DNA from: Thermoflexus hugenholtzii JAD2
GTDB lineage: Bacteria; Chloroflexota; Anaerolineae; J036; Brachytrichaceae
Assembly: GCA_945877855.1 (NCBI GenBank)
Contig: CAMDWA010000015.1
Coordinates: 1-46,027, forward strand
Length of the DNA: 46,027 bases
Direction of reading: 5' to 3'
Shown: positions 25,778 to 34,972 of the stretch, one piece after another
How the letters are laid out: every line of letters starts with the position of its first letter
How positions within the stretch are numbered: the first letter of the stretch is position 1
Made by a program: the position numbers and the translations under genes
The notes under the pieces: generated by a model
Told to the model about the DNA's origin: nothing
What the model saw: only the letters and a program-made list of their open reading frames with translations
Databases searched by the model: none

Positions 25778-27367
25778 TTAGGGGGCTTTGGCGATGAACG
25801 CCGCTGCCGCTTGTTGCACATTTAAATAAAATGGGCTTAGGTTGGGCGCACGTGCATCGAGCGGTTGATCGAATAAGATGGTGACTAAAACCCAAGGTTG
25901 CCTTTGAAGCGAAAATGCCGCCCACAAACGGGTTCCATAGTCATCGGTGCTTTTGTTGGCAGATTGAAACCAGTAAGCCGCCGACAATTGCCCATCTTTT
26001 TTGCCGTTGCTGAGCGACAAAATGCGCATGGGTAAGGCTTGGTCTGCACCGTTTGAGGTGATGAGGTGAGTCATACTTGACAAGGTGGACAAGCCATAAT
26101 TCTCAAAACAACGTTCGGGGTTGTGGTGCGCCCGCCAGGTGTGGCTACCCACGATCAACACCGAGCCGCTAATGACGGCATTGCTGGTGGCTTGGGTGTC
26201 GGGTTGATAACGAAAGCGCACCCGTTCAACTTGCTCGGCCCCATCTTGATATAACCAATCGAGTTCGCCGGGGCGCAATTGCAAGGGGGTAATATGAATG
26301 GTTGGCCCAAAATTTAGCGTGGGTTGAGCCTGTTGGCTGGTGGTAGCAGCATTGCCATACGCGGTGGGGTTGAAAGGTGGGGCTAAGTGTGATAATAACG
26401 CCAAAGTCATCACCCCAAACATAGGCAAAAAGCTATGATTAAGGTTGGTATAACGGGCAGTGACTGAGAGGTTAGGTGAGGTAATTGGCAATAGGCGTAA
26501 TAAGCCCAAAGCCATGCTACAGGCTGCCACAAACCCAATCACCCCCAACGGTATATGTAATACCTCGGCGGCTTGTGGCCAGCCCACCACTTGCCCAACC
26601 AGCACCAAGATGAACACGCGCAAGGCATTGGCGAGCGCTAAGCCTAGCCCAAACAACAGTGCCACCCCCAACCATCGCCATGACAAAGCGCGTTTTTCGA
26701 CCCACGTTGCCGCAATCAAAAATAACATGCCGGTCCATAGGCTTTTTACCCCGCTACATGGCACATCGATCTGTGAGATGCCGTTTTCAAATACCAAAAT
26801 GGTTTCGATGCCAATGCTGGTGGCCCCAGCGGCAGCGAGTAGATCACGCACAAATGCGGCGGTGGCGATGCGCATGGGGTAGCCGATAAACACTTGGATA
26901 AAATCGCCGAATGGTAGGCAGCCGATAAACAAGAGCGCGGCCCAAATGCCATTGCGCCAGCGCTGTGGCGGCAGCCATAACCCCATTAACCCATAGCTGG
27001 CTAGCCCAAATAGTGCTGCGGCGATGGTATTGATGTTGAACCAGTGTTGCAGCAAAATGAACCCTAGCGCCCCGCCAAAGGCAAGTATGAGCGGCGCAGG
27101 GTGGGCACGGGGGGCGGGGTTGATGGTGGTTGCGGTGTTATTAGGTTGTTTGCGCCAGCGCCAGCCCACCAAAGCGATGATGCCGAACAAAAGTAATTGG
27201 TTGGTGCGAAAATCTTCGCGGGTGAAGATGATGGTGAGGTGCGGGTAGATGGAGCGAAATAGCCATAGCCATGCTGCCGCGATGACAATATTGGCGAGCC
27301 AATGCCAGTGCTGACTTAATCGCTTGCGCTTTTTTGTGTTAGTTAAATCAATTGAAAATTCTGACAC
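25778..27367 (-). CDS. Exosortase with EpsI-like C-terminal domain (XrtO-like)
   Basis: A 529-residue membrane transpeptidase-like protein. About eight helices contain the catalytic triad of the exosortase/archaeosortase family: Cys204 (VPCSGVKSLWTG), Arg250 (ANALRVFILV) and His271 (HIPLGVIGFV). From about residue 340 an extracytoplasmic EpsI-type domain follows. Exosortases recognise and process C-terminal PEP-CTERM signals, and the adjacent gene encodes one. From memory, the cyanobacterial exosortase O is paired with just this type of target, so this looks like an O-type system; the subtype needs a profile search. The start is a GTG; TAAACT lies 8 nt upstream. Confidence 0.88.
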   Translation of the reverse strand: MSEFSIDLTNTKKRKRLSQHWHWLANIVIAAAWLWLFRSIYPHLTIIFTREDFRTNQLLLFGIIALVGWRWRKQPNNTATTINPAPRAHPAPLILAFGGALGFILLQHWFNINTIAAALFGLASYGLMGLWLPPQRWRNGIWAALLFIGCLPFGDFIQVFIGYPMRIATAAFVRDLLAAAGATSIGIETILVFENGISQIDVPCSGVKSLWTGMLFLIAATWVEKRALSWRWLGVALLFGLGLALANALRVFILVLVGQVVGWPQAAEVLHIPLGVIGFVAACSMALGLLRLLPITSPNLSVTARYTNLNHSFLPMFGVMTLALLSHLAPPFNPTAYGNAATTSQQAQPTLNFGPTIHITPLQLRPGELDWLYQDGAEQVERVRFRYQPDTQATSNAVISGSVLIVGSHTWRAHHNPERCFENYGLSTLSSMTHLITSNGADQALPMRILSLSNGKKDGQLSAAYWFQSANKSTDDYGTRLWAAFSLQRQPWVLVTILFDQPLDARAPNLSPFYLNVQQAAAAFIAKAP

Positions 27368-27482
27368 CCATCATTAGTTTAGGGCAAAGTGCTTAAGATT
27401 GCCTGACGATTGGGCGGTGTTTGTGGCACGATGTTTGAAATGCCGTTTTTGCATCACAAGCCGCTATTCGCAGTAAAATCCA

Positions 27483-27944
27483 ATGGCTATGAATTCTGAT
27501 GCTGTCATTGAACCCATGAATATGTCGATTAAACGCCCGCGCCGCCAGCCTTTGTTGGTAGGTATGGGGCTTATTTTGCTGGCGATTGTGACGTTGTTGG
27601 TGATGCCCATTCGTCCAAGCAATGCCGCTGTTGCAAATTATGAACAAGATCACGCTACGTTTGTGTGGGTCAGCATCAGCATTATTGTTTCAACCCTCAG
27701 CCTATTTGTTGGGGCCTTTGTGGTCATTTTTAAAATGATACCAACCCGTTGGCGGATCGGACGCGACATATTGGCGTTGGTGTTGGCTTATACGCTGACC
27801 GGTTATTGGTATTTATGGTGTTTGGCGATCTCAAATGGGGCCAATGCCTTTATTGCCTTGCCCGAAATTTTGTTTCGTGGTTTTCCAGCCATGCTCAGCC
27901 ACGCTTTTAAATGGCCGATTGGCTTATTTAGCGGGTTAGGTTAG
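27483..27944 (+). CDS. Small membrane protein in a CBS/exonuclease operon
   Basis: A 153-residue protein with about three or four hydrophobic segments: residues 23-43, about 58-83 (VWVSISIIVSTLSLFVGAFVVIF), about 95-118 (ILALVLAYTLTGYWYLWCLAI) and a weaker C-terminal one. I recognise no family. It ends 18 nt before the cNMP/CBS/nucleotidyltransferase gene, so the two are probably co-transcribed. In many bacteria that neighbour is accompanied by a DUF485 protein and a sodium:solute symporter; this protein takes their place but does not look like either. TAAAAT lies just before the ATGs at 27483 and 27489, so either may be the start. Confidence 0.65.
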   Translation: MAMNSDAVIEPMNMSIKRPRRQPLLVGMGLILLAIVTLLVMPIRPSNAAVANYEQDHATFVWVSISIIVSTLSLFVGAFVVIFKMIPTRWRIGRDILALVLAYTLTGYWYLWCLAISNGANAFIALPEILFRGFPAMLSHAFKWPIGLFSGLG

Positions 27945-27962
27945 TTTATTGGAGGAATCTTT

Positions 27963-29903
27963 ATGATTCAACAACTCACCAGCGATTTTTTGCGCAAATA
28001 TTCACCGTATGATTTATTGACCGAGGCCGAATTGACGCTGGCGGCACAATCGGCTATTTTAGATTTTTACCCGAACGATACGCGCATTTACACCCAAGAA
28101 AACTCTAAAACCGAGTATTTATACGTCATTCAAAAAGGGTGTGTGCGTATGACGGTGCAAAATGCCAGTGGCGGCGAGGTGATGATGGATATGCGCAGCG
28201 AGGGCGAAACCTTTGGCATTTTAAGTTTGCTTAACCTCGGCAACGCCCTCATGACTGTAACCAGTATTGAAGATACGCTGTGTTACCTTATTCCTAAAAG
28301 CACGGTGCAAACGTTGCTAAAAAATCAGCGCTTTAGCGAATATTTTTTGCGCGGTTCTACCCAACGTTATCTCCTTCGCACCTTGCAAGAAATACGCCAA
28401 CAAAGCCCATTGCAAAATAATTCGGATCGGCTTATTTTTACCACTGCGGTGCGCCATCTTGTTAAACGTCAGCTAATCTGGTGCCCGCCCGATACCCCCA
28501 TTCGACAAGCCGCCCAGTTAATGGCACAACAAAAGGTTGGCTCGATCATTGTGGCGCAAAATAGCGCCCCGGGCCAACCACAAAATGCCGGCCAAATATT
28601 AGGCATTGTCACCAATACCGATTTGCGTAACAAGGTTGTGGCGGTTGGTTATGACGCAACGTGGCCGATCAGCAGCATCATGAGCACGCCCGTTAAAACC
28701 ATCGATGGCGATCAACTGGCATTTGAGGCCTTGTTACGCATGATCAACTCGTCGATTCACTCATTGCTGGTGGTCGATGGCAATCATGGCAATGATATTT
28801 TGGGCATGGTGACACAACATGACCTGATTTTGTTGCAAAGCAATTCGCCTTTAATCGTGTCGAAACAATTGCGGCGCGATGCTAACGTGGTCGATTTAGC
28901 CAAAACGCTCAATAACGCCCAACAATTTATCCCACTGATGGTTAAAGAAGGCGTAAACCCGGGCGGTGTGGGGCGGGTGGTGGCTGAGATCAATGACCAA
29001 GTATTGGCGCGTTTGCTTAATATCGCCGAAACCGAATTGGGGCCGCCGCCGCTGCCTTATTGCTGGGTGGTGTTGGGCAGCGAAGGCCGCAAAGAACAAA
29101 CCTTTAAGACCGATCAAGACAATGGCTTAATTTACGCCGACCCCAGTGATGAGGCACAAGCCGATCTCGCCGCCGATTATTTTGCGCGTTTTGCGCGGCG
29201 GGTGATTGATGCCTTGGTGCAATGTGGTTTTCCGCTTTGCCCGGGCAATTACATGGCGGTCAACCCACGCTGGTGTCAGCCGTTGAGCAATTGGATGAGT
29301 ATTTATCATACCTGGATTAACACGCCCGAGCCAACCGATGTGATGAACGCCACCATTTTTTTTGATATGCGTTATGCAGGTGGCGATGCCAGCCTGCTGC
29401 AAGCGTTGCTGGCCGATGTTTTACCCCGTGCCCGCCGTTCTGGGCGGTTTATGGGGCATTTGGCGCGGCTGGCGGTGCAAAATACCCCTCCACTCGGCTT
29501 TTTTCGCAGCTTTTTGCTTGAATCAAATGGCCCGCACAAAGGCGAATTTGACCTGAAAAAGCGCGGGGTGATGCCTCTGACCGATGCCATACGTTTGTAT
29601 GCCATTGCAAATGGGATTCAAGCGACCAATACCCTAGAGCGTTTAGATGATCTGCGCAAAGCCGACGTTTTGCCAAATGAACAAATTGACGAGATGAAAG
29701 ACACGCTCGAATTTTTGGCGTTGTTACGTCTTAAACATCAGGTCGAGCAAAGCACCCGTGGCGAAAAACCGAATAATTTTATTAACCCCAATGAATTAAG
29801 TAGCATTGAACGCACCACCTTGCGCGAGGCGTTTCAGGTGATCGCTAACACCCAAGCCGACCTGAGCGACCGTTATCGCGGGTTTATGGGCGCGGCAATC
29901 TAG
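27963..29903 (+). CDS. Signalling protein with cNMP-binding, CBS-pair and DUF294 nucleotidyltransferase domains
   Basis: A 646-residue cytoplasmic protein. A Crp-like cyclic nucleotide domain (about 15-135) is followed by two CBS motifs (about 155-305, including MAQQKVGSIIVA and MSTPVKTI), a nucleotidyltransferase core with WVVLGSEGRKEQTFKTDQDN (GSxGR and DxD, about 365-385) and a helical DUF294 C-terminal domain. Such proteins are thought to modify or sense the activity of a partner, often an acetate or other solute permease, in response to nucleotides. GGAGG lies 7 nt before the ATG. The DnaQ-like gene follows after 9 nt. There is no symporter next to it here. Confidence 0.93.
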   Translation: MIQQLTSDFLRKYSPYDLLTEAELTLAAQSAILDFYPNDTRIYTQENSKTEYLYVIQKGCVRMTVQNASGGEVMMDMRSEGETFGILSLLNLGNALMTVTSIEDTLCYLIPKSTVQTLLKNQRFSEYFLRGSTQRYLLRTLQEIRQQSPLQNNSDRLIFTTAVRHLVKRQLIWCPPDTPIRQAAQLMAQQKVGSIIVAQNSAPGQPQNAGQILGIVTNTDLRNKVVAVGYDATWPISSIMSTPVKTIDGDQLAFEALLRMINSSIHSLLVVDGNHGNDILGMVTQHDLILLQSNSPLIVSKQLRRDANVVDLAKTLNNAQQFIPLMVKEGVNPGGVGRVVAEINDQVLARLLNIAETELGPPPLPYCWVVLGSEGRKEQTFKTDQDNGLIYADPSDEAQADLAADYFARFARRVIDALVQCGFPLCPGNYMAVNPRWCQPLSNWMSIYHTWINTPEPTDVMNATIFFDMRYAGGDASLLQALLADVLPRARRSGRFMGHLARLAVQNTPPLGFFRSFLLESNGPHKGEFDLKKRGVMPLTDAIRLYAIANGIQATNTLERLDDLRKADVLPNEQIDEMKDTLEFLALLRLKHQVEQSTRGEKPNNFINPNELSSIERTTLREAFQVIANTQADLSDRYRGFMGAAI

Positions 29904-29912
29904 GCGATAAAA

Positions 29913-30542
29913 ATGTTAAAGCGCTTATTTCAACGTCAAAACGCTTCGCCCGATCAGTTGCTTGGGGTAGATCAGGCGCGATATGTGGTGTTTGATACTG
30001 AACTGACGGGGCTAGACCGGAAGCAAGACACTATTGTATCAATTGGGGCTATTCGCATGAAAGGCAGGCAAATTTTGTTGGGCGAGACTTTTTACACCTT
30101 AGTCAACCCGCAACGTGACCTGACTCACGACAATGTGCGTATTCATCATATTGTGCCCAGCGAATTAGTAAATCAACCGCTGATTGAATCGGCCTTACAG
30201 CAGTTTTTGCAATTTGTGGGCGATGATATTCTGGTTGGGCATTTTGTGCATATCGATATTGCCATGCTTGAAAATGCCTTGGGGCGCAAATTGCCGAATC
30301 GACAAGTGGACACAGCCCGTTATTATGATTGGCTTGAACGTAATCGTCGGCAATTTTTGGGCGCACCCAACAACGGCCCAATTGATACCGTGTTATTTGA
30401 TATTGCCAATAAGCTTAATATTGTATTGCCCGGGGCGCATAATGCTTTGGTCGATGCCTATCTTACCGCCCAAGTTTGGCAGCGTCTATTAATTGATTTG
30501 CCCGACTTTGGCATTGTGCGGATTAAAGATTTGCGGCAATAG
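29913..30542 (+). CDS. DnaQ-like 3'-5' exonuclease
   Basis: A 209-residue DEDDh exonuclease. Exo I is YVVFDTELTGL with the Asp and Glu metal ligands; Exo II is DDILVGHFVHIDIAML; Exo III is HNALVDAYLTAQVW with the catalytic His and last Asp. It hydrolyses DNA or RNA from the 3' end. It lacks the extra domains of the polymerase III epsilon or tau-binding type. It follows the DUF294 protein by 9 nt, an arrangement seen in other bacteria, so it may act in a nucleotide-signal pathway rather than in replication. The start is ATG with weak ribosome-binding sequence, so coupling to the upstream gene is likely. Confidence 0.92.
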   Translation: MLKRLFQRQNASPDQLLGVDQARYVVFDTELTGLDRKQDTIVSIGAIRMKGRQILLGETFYTLVNPQRDLTHDNVRIHHIVPSELVNQPLIESALQQFLQFVGDDILVGHFVHIDIAMLENALGRKLPNRQVDTARYYDWLERNRRQFLGAPNNGPIDTVLFDIANKLNIVLPGAHNALVDAYLTAQVWQRLLIDLPDFGIVRIKDLRQ

Positions 30543-30590
30543 CTTGCAAAATTTCACCCAACTTTTTCAAATCGGTTAACATTGCTTGCA

Positions 30591-31460
30591 ATGGATGTTT
30601 TGGTCGTGATTTTAAATTACAACACGCGCGAATTGCTGCGTGATTGCCTTTCTTCGTTGCACGATCAGCAAGGCATCAACTTTGTCACCGCCGTCGTCGA
30701 TAATGCCTCAACGGATAACAGCGTTGGCATGGTGGTCGAGGAGTTCCCAGAAGTCCAAGTTTACCCACTTAAACGTAATAATGGTTTTTCGGCGGGCAAC
30801 AATGTGGCGATGCGCAAATATGGTTTTCCATATCGTGGTGAAGCCCGTTATGTGTTGTTGCTCAACCCAGATACGGTTGTGCCACCCAATGCATTAACCG
30901 ATTTGGTGCGTTATGCTGATGCTAATGTGCAAGTTGGGGTGCTTGGCCCAAAACTTATTCTCGAAGATGGCAGCCTCGACAAAGCTTGTCGCCGTAGCTT
31001 TCCTACCCCTGAAATATCGTTTTATCATATGAGCGGGCTAGGCAAAATTTTCTCTAAAAGCCCGCGTTTTGCACGCTATAACATGACCTATTTGCCCGAA
31101 GATGTTGAAACCGAAGTTGATTCGGTGGTTGGGGCCTGTATGTTGGTGCGTCGTGAAGCCATTCGCCGCGCTGGGTTATTAGATGAGCGCTTTTTTATGT
31201 ATGGCGAAGATTTAGATTGGTGTTTGCGCGTCAAAGAAAGGGGGTTTCGGGTCATGTATTACCCCGCTGTGACAGTGCATCATATTAAACGGGCGGCCAG
31301 CCGCAAAAGCCCCAAGGCTCAATTTGAATTTACCCGCGCTCAATGGTTGTTTTATCAAAAACATTATCGCGCAAAAACCAGTAAATTGATTCACTGGCTC
31401 ATTGTGGCTGGGTTGTCGATTAAAGGGGGCCGAACCCTTTTGCGAGAGATGTTGGCGTAG
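30591..31460 (+). CDS. GT2 glycosyltransferase, rhamnosyltransferase-like
   Basis: A 289-residue family 2 glycosyltransferase. It begins MDVLVVILNYNTRELLRDCL, has VVDNASTDNSV, NNGFSAGNNVAMR, the metal-binding LLLNPDTVVPP and the acceptor-side GEDLDWCLRVKERGF (the DxD and ED/DW motifs are present). It probably transfers a sugar such as rhamnose in surface glycan synthesis. The ATG at 30591 is preferred over a TTG nine bases upstream. TAACAT lies 8 nt before the ATG, so it could be leaderless. It follows the exonuclease gene by 48 nt; co-transcription is possible. Confidence 0.92.
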   Translation: MDVLVVILNYNTRELLRDCLSSLHDQQGINFVTAVVDNASTDNSVGMVVEEFPEVQVYPLKRNNGFSAGNNVAMRKYGFPYRGEARYVLLLNPDTVVPPNALTDLVRYADANVQVGVLGPKLILEDGSLDKACRRSFPTPEISFYHMSGLGKIFSKSPRFARYNMTYLPEDVETEVDSVVGACMLVRREAIRRAGLLDERFFMYGEDLDWCLRVKERGFRVMYYPAVTVHHIKRAASRKSPKAQFEFTRAQWLFYQKHYRAKTSKLIHWLIVAGLSIKGGRTLLREMLA

Positions 31461-31463
31461 GAA

Positions 31464-31508
31464 GTCAGTAGTCAGATTGAACTCATCTGACTACTGATTA
31501 CTGATTAC
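31464..31508. repeat. AGTCAGTAGTCAG inverted repeat between convergent glycosyltransferases
   Basis: AGTCAGTAGTCAGAT (31465-31479) is mirrored by ATCTGACTACTGATT and a further TACTGATTACT unit. The tandem-plus-inverted design matches the other clusters. It spans the entire gap and touches the stop of the minus-strand gene. Confidence 0.75.
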
Positions 31509-32453
31509 TCAGTCATAACCCCAGCGTTGCTGAATGAGATAAAGCGGGCGGCCTTTCACTTCGTCATAAATTCGACCGAGATATTCACCCAAAATACCAA
31601 GGCAAACGAGTTGAATACCACCTAAAAACAGCACCGCGACCAAAGTGGTGGCTTGCCCGCGAAATTCGGCAGCCCCTGATAATCGCCCAACAATAACGAC
31701 CAGTATTGCCAGCAACCCTAAGCCAGCAATGCCAAAACCGGCCCATGTGGCGAGTTGTAACGGCACATAACTAAAACTGGTAATGGCATCGGTTGCAAAC
31801 TTAACCATTTTGCGCAAGGTGAATTTTGTTTCACCGGCAAATCGTGGATGACGCTTATAAACCACCCCAATTTGCCGAAACCCTACCCAACTGACCATGC
31901 CACGCAAAAAGCGATGTTTTTCAGGCAAACGACGAATGGCATCGACTACTTTACGATCCATTAATCTAAAATCACCCGTATCGACTGGTATTTTGACACT
32001 GGTGATGCTGTGGATGAGGCGGTAAAAGTAACTTGCGCTGGTTTTTTTAAACCATGTTTCACCGGCGCGTTCACCGCGCACGCCATAAGCCACATCATAG
32101 CCTTCGCGCCATTTCTCAATCATTTGCAAAATAACTTCGGGTGGGTCTTGCAGGTCGGCATCGATCAGAATAACAGCATTGCCTTGGGCATGGTCTAGCC
32201 CACAGGTTACTGCCACCTGAAACCCAAAATTGCGTGATAAGCTAATACCTTTTACGCGAGGGTCTTGGCGGTTCAACTCGGCCATAATTTCGGCGGATCG
32301 GTCGCTGCTGCCATCGTTGACCAATACCAATTCCCACGAATCGGCAGCTTCGCCGGTCTGCGACATCACTTCAGCAATGCGGCGATGTAACTCAGCCAAC
32401 ACCAATTCTTCATTGTGGACAGGTGCGATGATGGTGAAAATAGGCTTATTCAT
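31509..32453 (-). CDS. GT2 polyprenyl-phosphate glycosyltransferase (GtrB/ArnC/DPM-like)
   Basis: A 314-residue membrane glycosyltransferase. The catalytic GT-A domain has [41 protein letters not shown] (DxD) and [14 protein letters not shown]. Two C-terminal helices (about 232-255 and 266-288) anchor it, followed by [17 protein letters not shown], typical of the family. It transfers a sugar from a nucleotide to a polyprenyl phosphate carrier. Its product could feed the PMT-like membrane protein nearby. Upstream lies the 466-nt AT-rich gap, so its promoter is probably there. No Shine-Dalgarno is evident. Confidence 0.93.
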   Translation of the reverse strand: MNKPIFTIIAPVHNEELVLAELHRRIAEVMSQTGEAADSWELVLVNDGSSDRSAEIMAELNRQDPRVKGISLSRNFGFQVAVTCGLDHAQGNAVILIDADLQDPPEVILQMIEKWREGYDVAYGVRGERAGETWFKKTSASYFYRLIHSITSVKIPVDTGDFRLMDRKVVDAIRRLPEKHRFLRGMVSWVGFRQIGVVYKRHPRFAGETKFTLRKMVKFATDAITSFSYVPLQLATWAGFGIAGLGLLAILVVIVGRLSGAAEFRGQATTLVAVLFLGGIQLVCLGILGEYLGRIYDEVKGRPLYLIQQRWGYD

Positions 32454-32919
32454 GTTGTTTAATTTTAAGCGGTTAGAAAACCGATCGCTGTTTTTTAAGC
32501 TAGTAAAAATATTTTTAAAACGGAGAAAATCGCTTTTTTTACGTTTAACTGGTAATCATATCTGTTTGAACCAATCGCCATAAATTGTGATGTTTATTTG
32601 CAGCCGTGTTATTCATCGTCGATATTTTTACTGATTTTGCAATTTTGGCTTAGATTTACGAGTGCAAACATGAAAAAATAGTTGTATTTAATTTTGTTTG
32701 CATAGTTATATTATTATCTATATGGCTATATATCATTGAAAAGATGGATAAATTGACTGAAATTTGATTTTCATAATCCAAAAGTTGTATATAGTGCAAC
32801 CTCTTGAGTGATGTATAAATCAATAATACGTTGTATACTCGCAACGTACAAGCCCTTTGGGACTGTTTGACCAATTTGGTCTATATTGAAAACGAATAAA
32901 TTAGGAGAACGACATAAGT
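32454..32919. other. AT-rich divergent intergenic region
   Basis: No gene is supported. TATACT (32834-32839) sits inside an inverted repeat with arms TACGTTG/CAACGTA (32827-32848), and a second inverted repeat GACCAATTTGGTC lies at 32869-32881. These are candidate regulatory sites for the lipoprotein gene, whose AGGAGA is at about 32903-32908. The rest is AT-rich without recognisable content; a 72-codon minus-strand ORF has no coding character. Confidence 0.5.
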
Positions 32920-34860
32920 ATGAGTCAATCACCTTCACGGCCTGCCAGTGTACGTGAAAAACACCGCGCTAAGTTAAGTGCAATTCTTCTTGCCGCTGTC
33001 TTAGCTGTAAGCGCCTGTAGCACGGCTACGCCCCGCCCAACAACAGCAACGATTAAAGTGCCTGTTACAGCGGGTACGCAACTTAAAGTGGGCGATAAAA
33101 CCACGATCGAGGGCAATGCGACTGGGAATAATATTACTCGCGTTGAGGTTATGGTAAATGGGCAGCTTTATGCGACCCAAACCACCCAAGATCCAAATCA
33201 AGGTGTGGCAGAATTTAAGATGTCACCTTTGCCTTGGTCACCCGCGCAATCTGGCACTAATGTGGTGCAATTACGGGTTTATGATAAGGACAATAAAAAA
33301 GTAGCTGAATCTGAACCGGTTATCATTTTGGCTCAAGGGGATGCACCAGCCCCAGTGGCTCAGCCAGTTGCAGCCGCGACTACCGCTGCGGTGGTACAAG
33401 CTGCACCTACAACCGCGCCGGCACCCACATCAGCAGCCCCCGCACCCACTACCGCGCCTGCGCCAGCCGCTGCTCCAGCATCGAGCGAAGCCCGTGTTGT
33501 GGTTACGAATGAATTTGTCAATGTGCGCTCTGGCCCAGATACTAGCTTTGATTTGTTGGGTAAGCTTGATCAGAACAAGACGGCCAAATTATTGGGTCGT
33601 AGCGAAGATGCTAAATGGTGGCAAATTCAATTTGGTGATAGCAAAGGCTGGGTATTTGGTGAATATGTAAAAGCCGAAAATGCTAGCGGCGTTTCAATCG
33701 CATCAGCTCCGGCTGCTCCAGCAAAGCCTACATCTGCACCGGCTTTGCCGACATCACCTTCTGTATCACTACAATCATTGCCAACCGCGCCCCCGGTGGC
33801 TGTTGCTGCACCAGCCCAACCAGCAGTTGTGGTTGTTACCCCAGCACCAGTTGCCGCAGCGCCATCTGCCCCAGCAGCCGCGCCTAGTGGCGCAGCGGTG
33901 GGTAGCCGTGGTATTTTGCGTGTTAATACCACCGTTGTGGCGTTGTATGGTACTGTGATTGCAAGTTGGGATGTGCAAAATGTCAAAGAAGTAAAATTTG
34001 ACGCGGGTGATGGGCGTGATTATCAACCAGCCGGTGGCTCGATGACGGTGAATGTGGCTGGGATTAGTGGCTCACGAAATTTGCGGTTGCGTGTTGTTGA
34101 CAATAACAATAATGTGACCGAAGATACCATTCAAGTGCGTGGTGATGCCGCCTATGGCACTAATACGGGTGGTGGCCCCGCAACTGGCAGCGCCGGTATG
34201 CTTAAGGTCAATATTCAAGTTGTGCCTGTTAATGGCTCTGTTGTTGCGAGTTGGAATGTGTCGAATATTCGCCGTGCTGATTTTGACAGCGGTGATGGTG
34301 GTGGTTATAAGCCTGCTGCCGGTGAAATGACGGTTAAGGTTGATGGCATTAACGGAACCCGCACCTTACGTTTGAAAGTCGAGGGTAATGACGGCTCGGT
34401 GCGCGAAGACACCGTAACGGTTCGTTCCGATACTTCATTGGGCACCCAAGCTGCGGCTGCTCCAGCGGCTTCTAGCTCAGACTGCAATGTCAATGACCCC
34501 AACTACCGCGATAAGGGTGGCAATGGCCCATACAAATTCTGTGTTGCCAAGGACTTAGGTTGGGCTAATTTGTCAGCCGATTCGGTTCAACGTTTCCCGG
34601 CGGGCACAGATAAAGAAATTACGGTTTCTTGGAATGTTTACGGCATCAACGGCATTCGTTTGGCCGCTGACCCGAGCGAACAAATTTCAAATTGTGCGCC
34701 CAAAGGTGGCGGCGGTTTTAATGTGCCAATAAATGGCAACGGAACCCATACGTTTAATATCAAGAATCTCGGTCGTGGTCAATATAAACTTGAGTTGTAT
34801 ATTACGCGCCAAGATGGTCAAACTGTTGGCCATAATGAAATCTTTTTGTGCTTGCAATAA
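32920..34860 (+). CDS. Lipoprotein with Ig-like, SH3b and duplicated beta domains
   Basis: A 646-residue exported lipoprotein. The signal ends in AVLAVSAC with Cys33 as the lipid-modified residue. An Ig-like domain (about 48-140) is followed by an Ala/Pro linker, an SH3b domain (about 190-250, VNVRSGPDTSFDLLGKL and KGWVFGEYV), another Ala/Pro linker and two tandem copies of a beta domain (about 327-410 and 420-510). Each copy has ILRVN/MLKVN, VxASWxVxNxxxxxFDxGDG and a Thr-rich last strand. The C-terminal region (about 520-646) carries a related sequence plus four Cys. SH3b domains often bind cell-wall peptides, so a role in the cell envelope is likely. A perfect terminator follows. Confidence 0.88.
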   Translation: MSQSPSRPASVREKHRAKLSAILLAAVLAVSACSTATPRPTTATIKVPVTAGTQLKVGDKTTIEGNATGNNITRVEVMVNGQLYATQTTQDPNQGVAEFKMSPLPWSPAQSGTNVVQLRVYDKDNKKVAESEPVIILAQGDAPAPVAQPVAAATTAAVVQAAPTTAPAPTSAAPAPTTAPAPAAAPASSEARVVVTNEFVNVRSGPDTSFDLLGKLDQNKTAKLLGRSEDAKWWQIQFGDSKGWVFGEYVKAENASGVSIASAPAAPAKPTSAPALPTSPSVSLQSLPTAPPVAVAAPAQPAVVVVTPAPVAAAPSAPAAAPSGAAVGSRGILRVNTTVVALYGTVIASWDVQNVKEVKFDAGDGRDYQPAGGSMTVNVAGISGSRNLRLRVVDNNNNVTEDTIQVRGDAAYGTNTGGGPATGSAGMLKVNIQVVPVNGSVVASWNVSNIRRADFDSGDGGGYKPAAGEMTVKVDGINGTRTLRLKVEGNDGSVREDTVTVRSDTSLGTQAAAAPAASSSDCNVNDPNYRDKGGNGPYKFCVAKDLGWANLSADSVQRFPAGTDKEITVSWNVYGINGIRLAADPSEQISNCAPKGGGGFNVPINGNGTHTFNIKNLGRGQYKLELYITRQDGQTVGHNEIFLCLQ

Positions 34861-34899
34861 GTTTAAGTTGTAAGACAGAAGATTGATTCTGCTGCTTTT

Positions 34900-34936
34900 A
34901 AACATCCCCCAACCAAATTTTGGTTGGGGGATGTTT
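34900..34936 (+). terminator. Intrinsic terminator after the lipoprotein gene
   Basis: An 18-bp stem (AAACATCCCCCAACCAAA) closes around one T and is followed by GTTTTT. It lies 40 nt after the lipoprotein stop and 37 nt before the next ATG. Confidence 0.92.
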
Positions 34937-34972
34937 GTTTTTAAGACAAATTTCAGAGACAATAGGGACACT

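Noticed and set aside
32656..32874. 72-codon minus-strand ORF in the AT-rich gap
   Set aside because: AT-rich chance frame without ribosome-binding site or domain.
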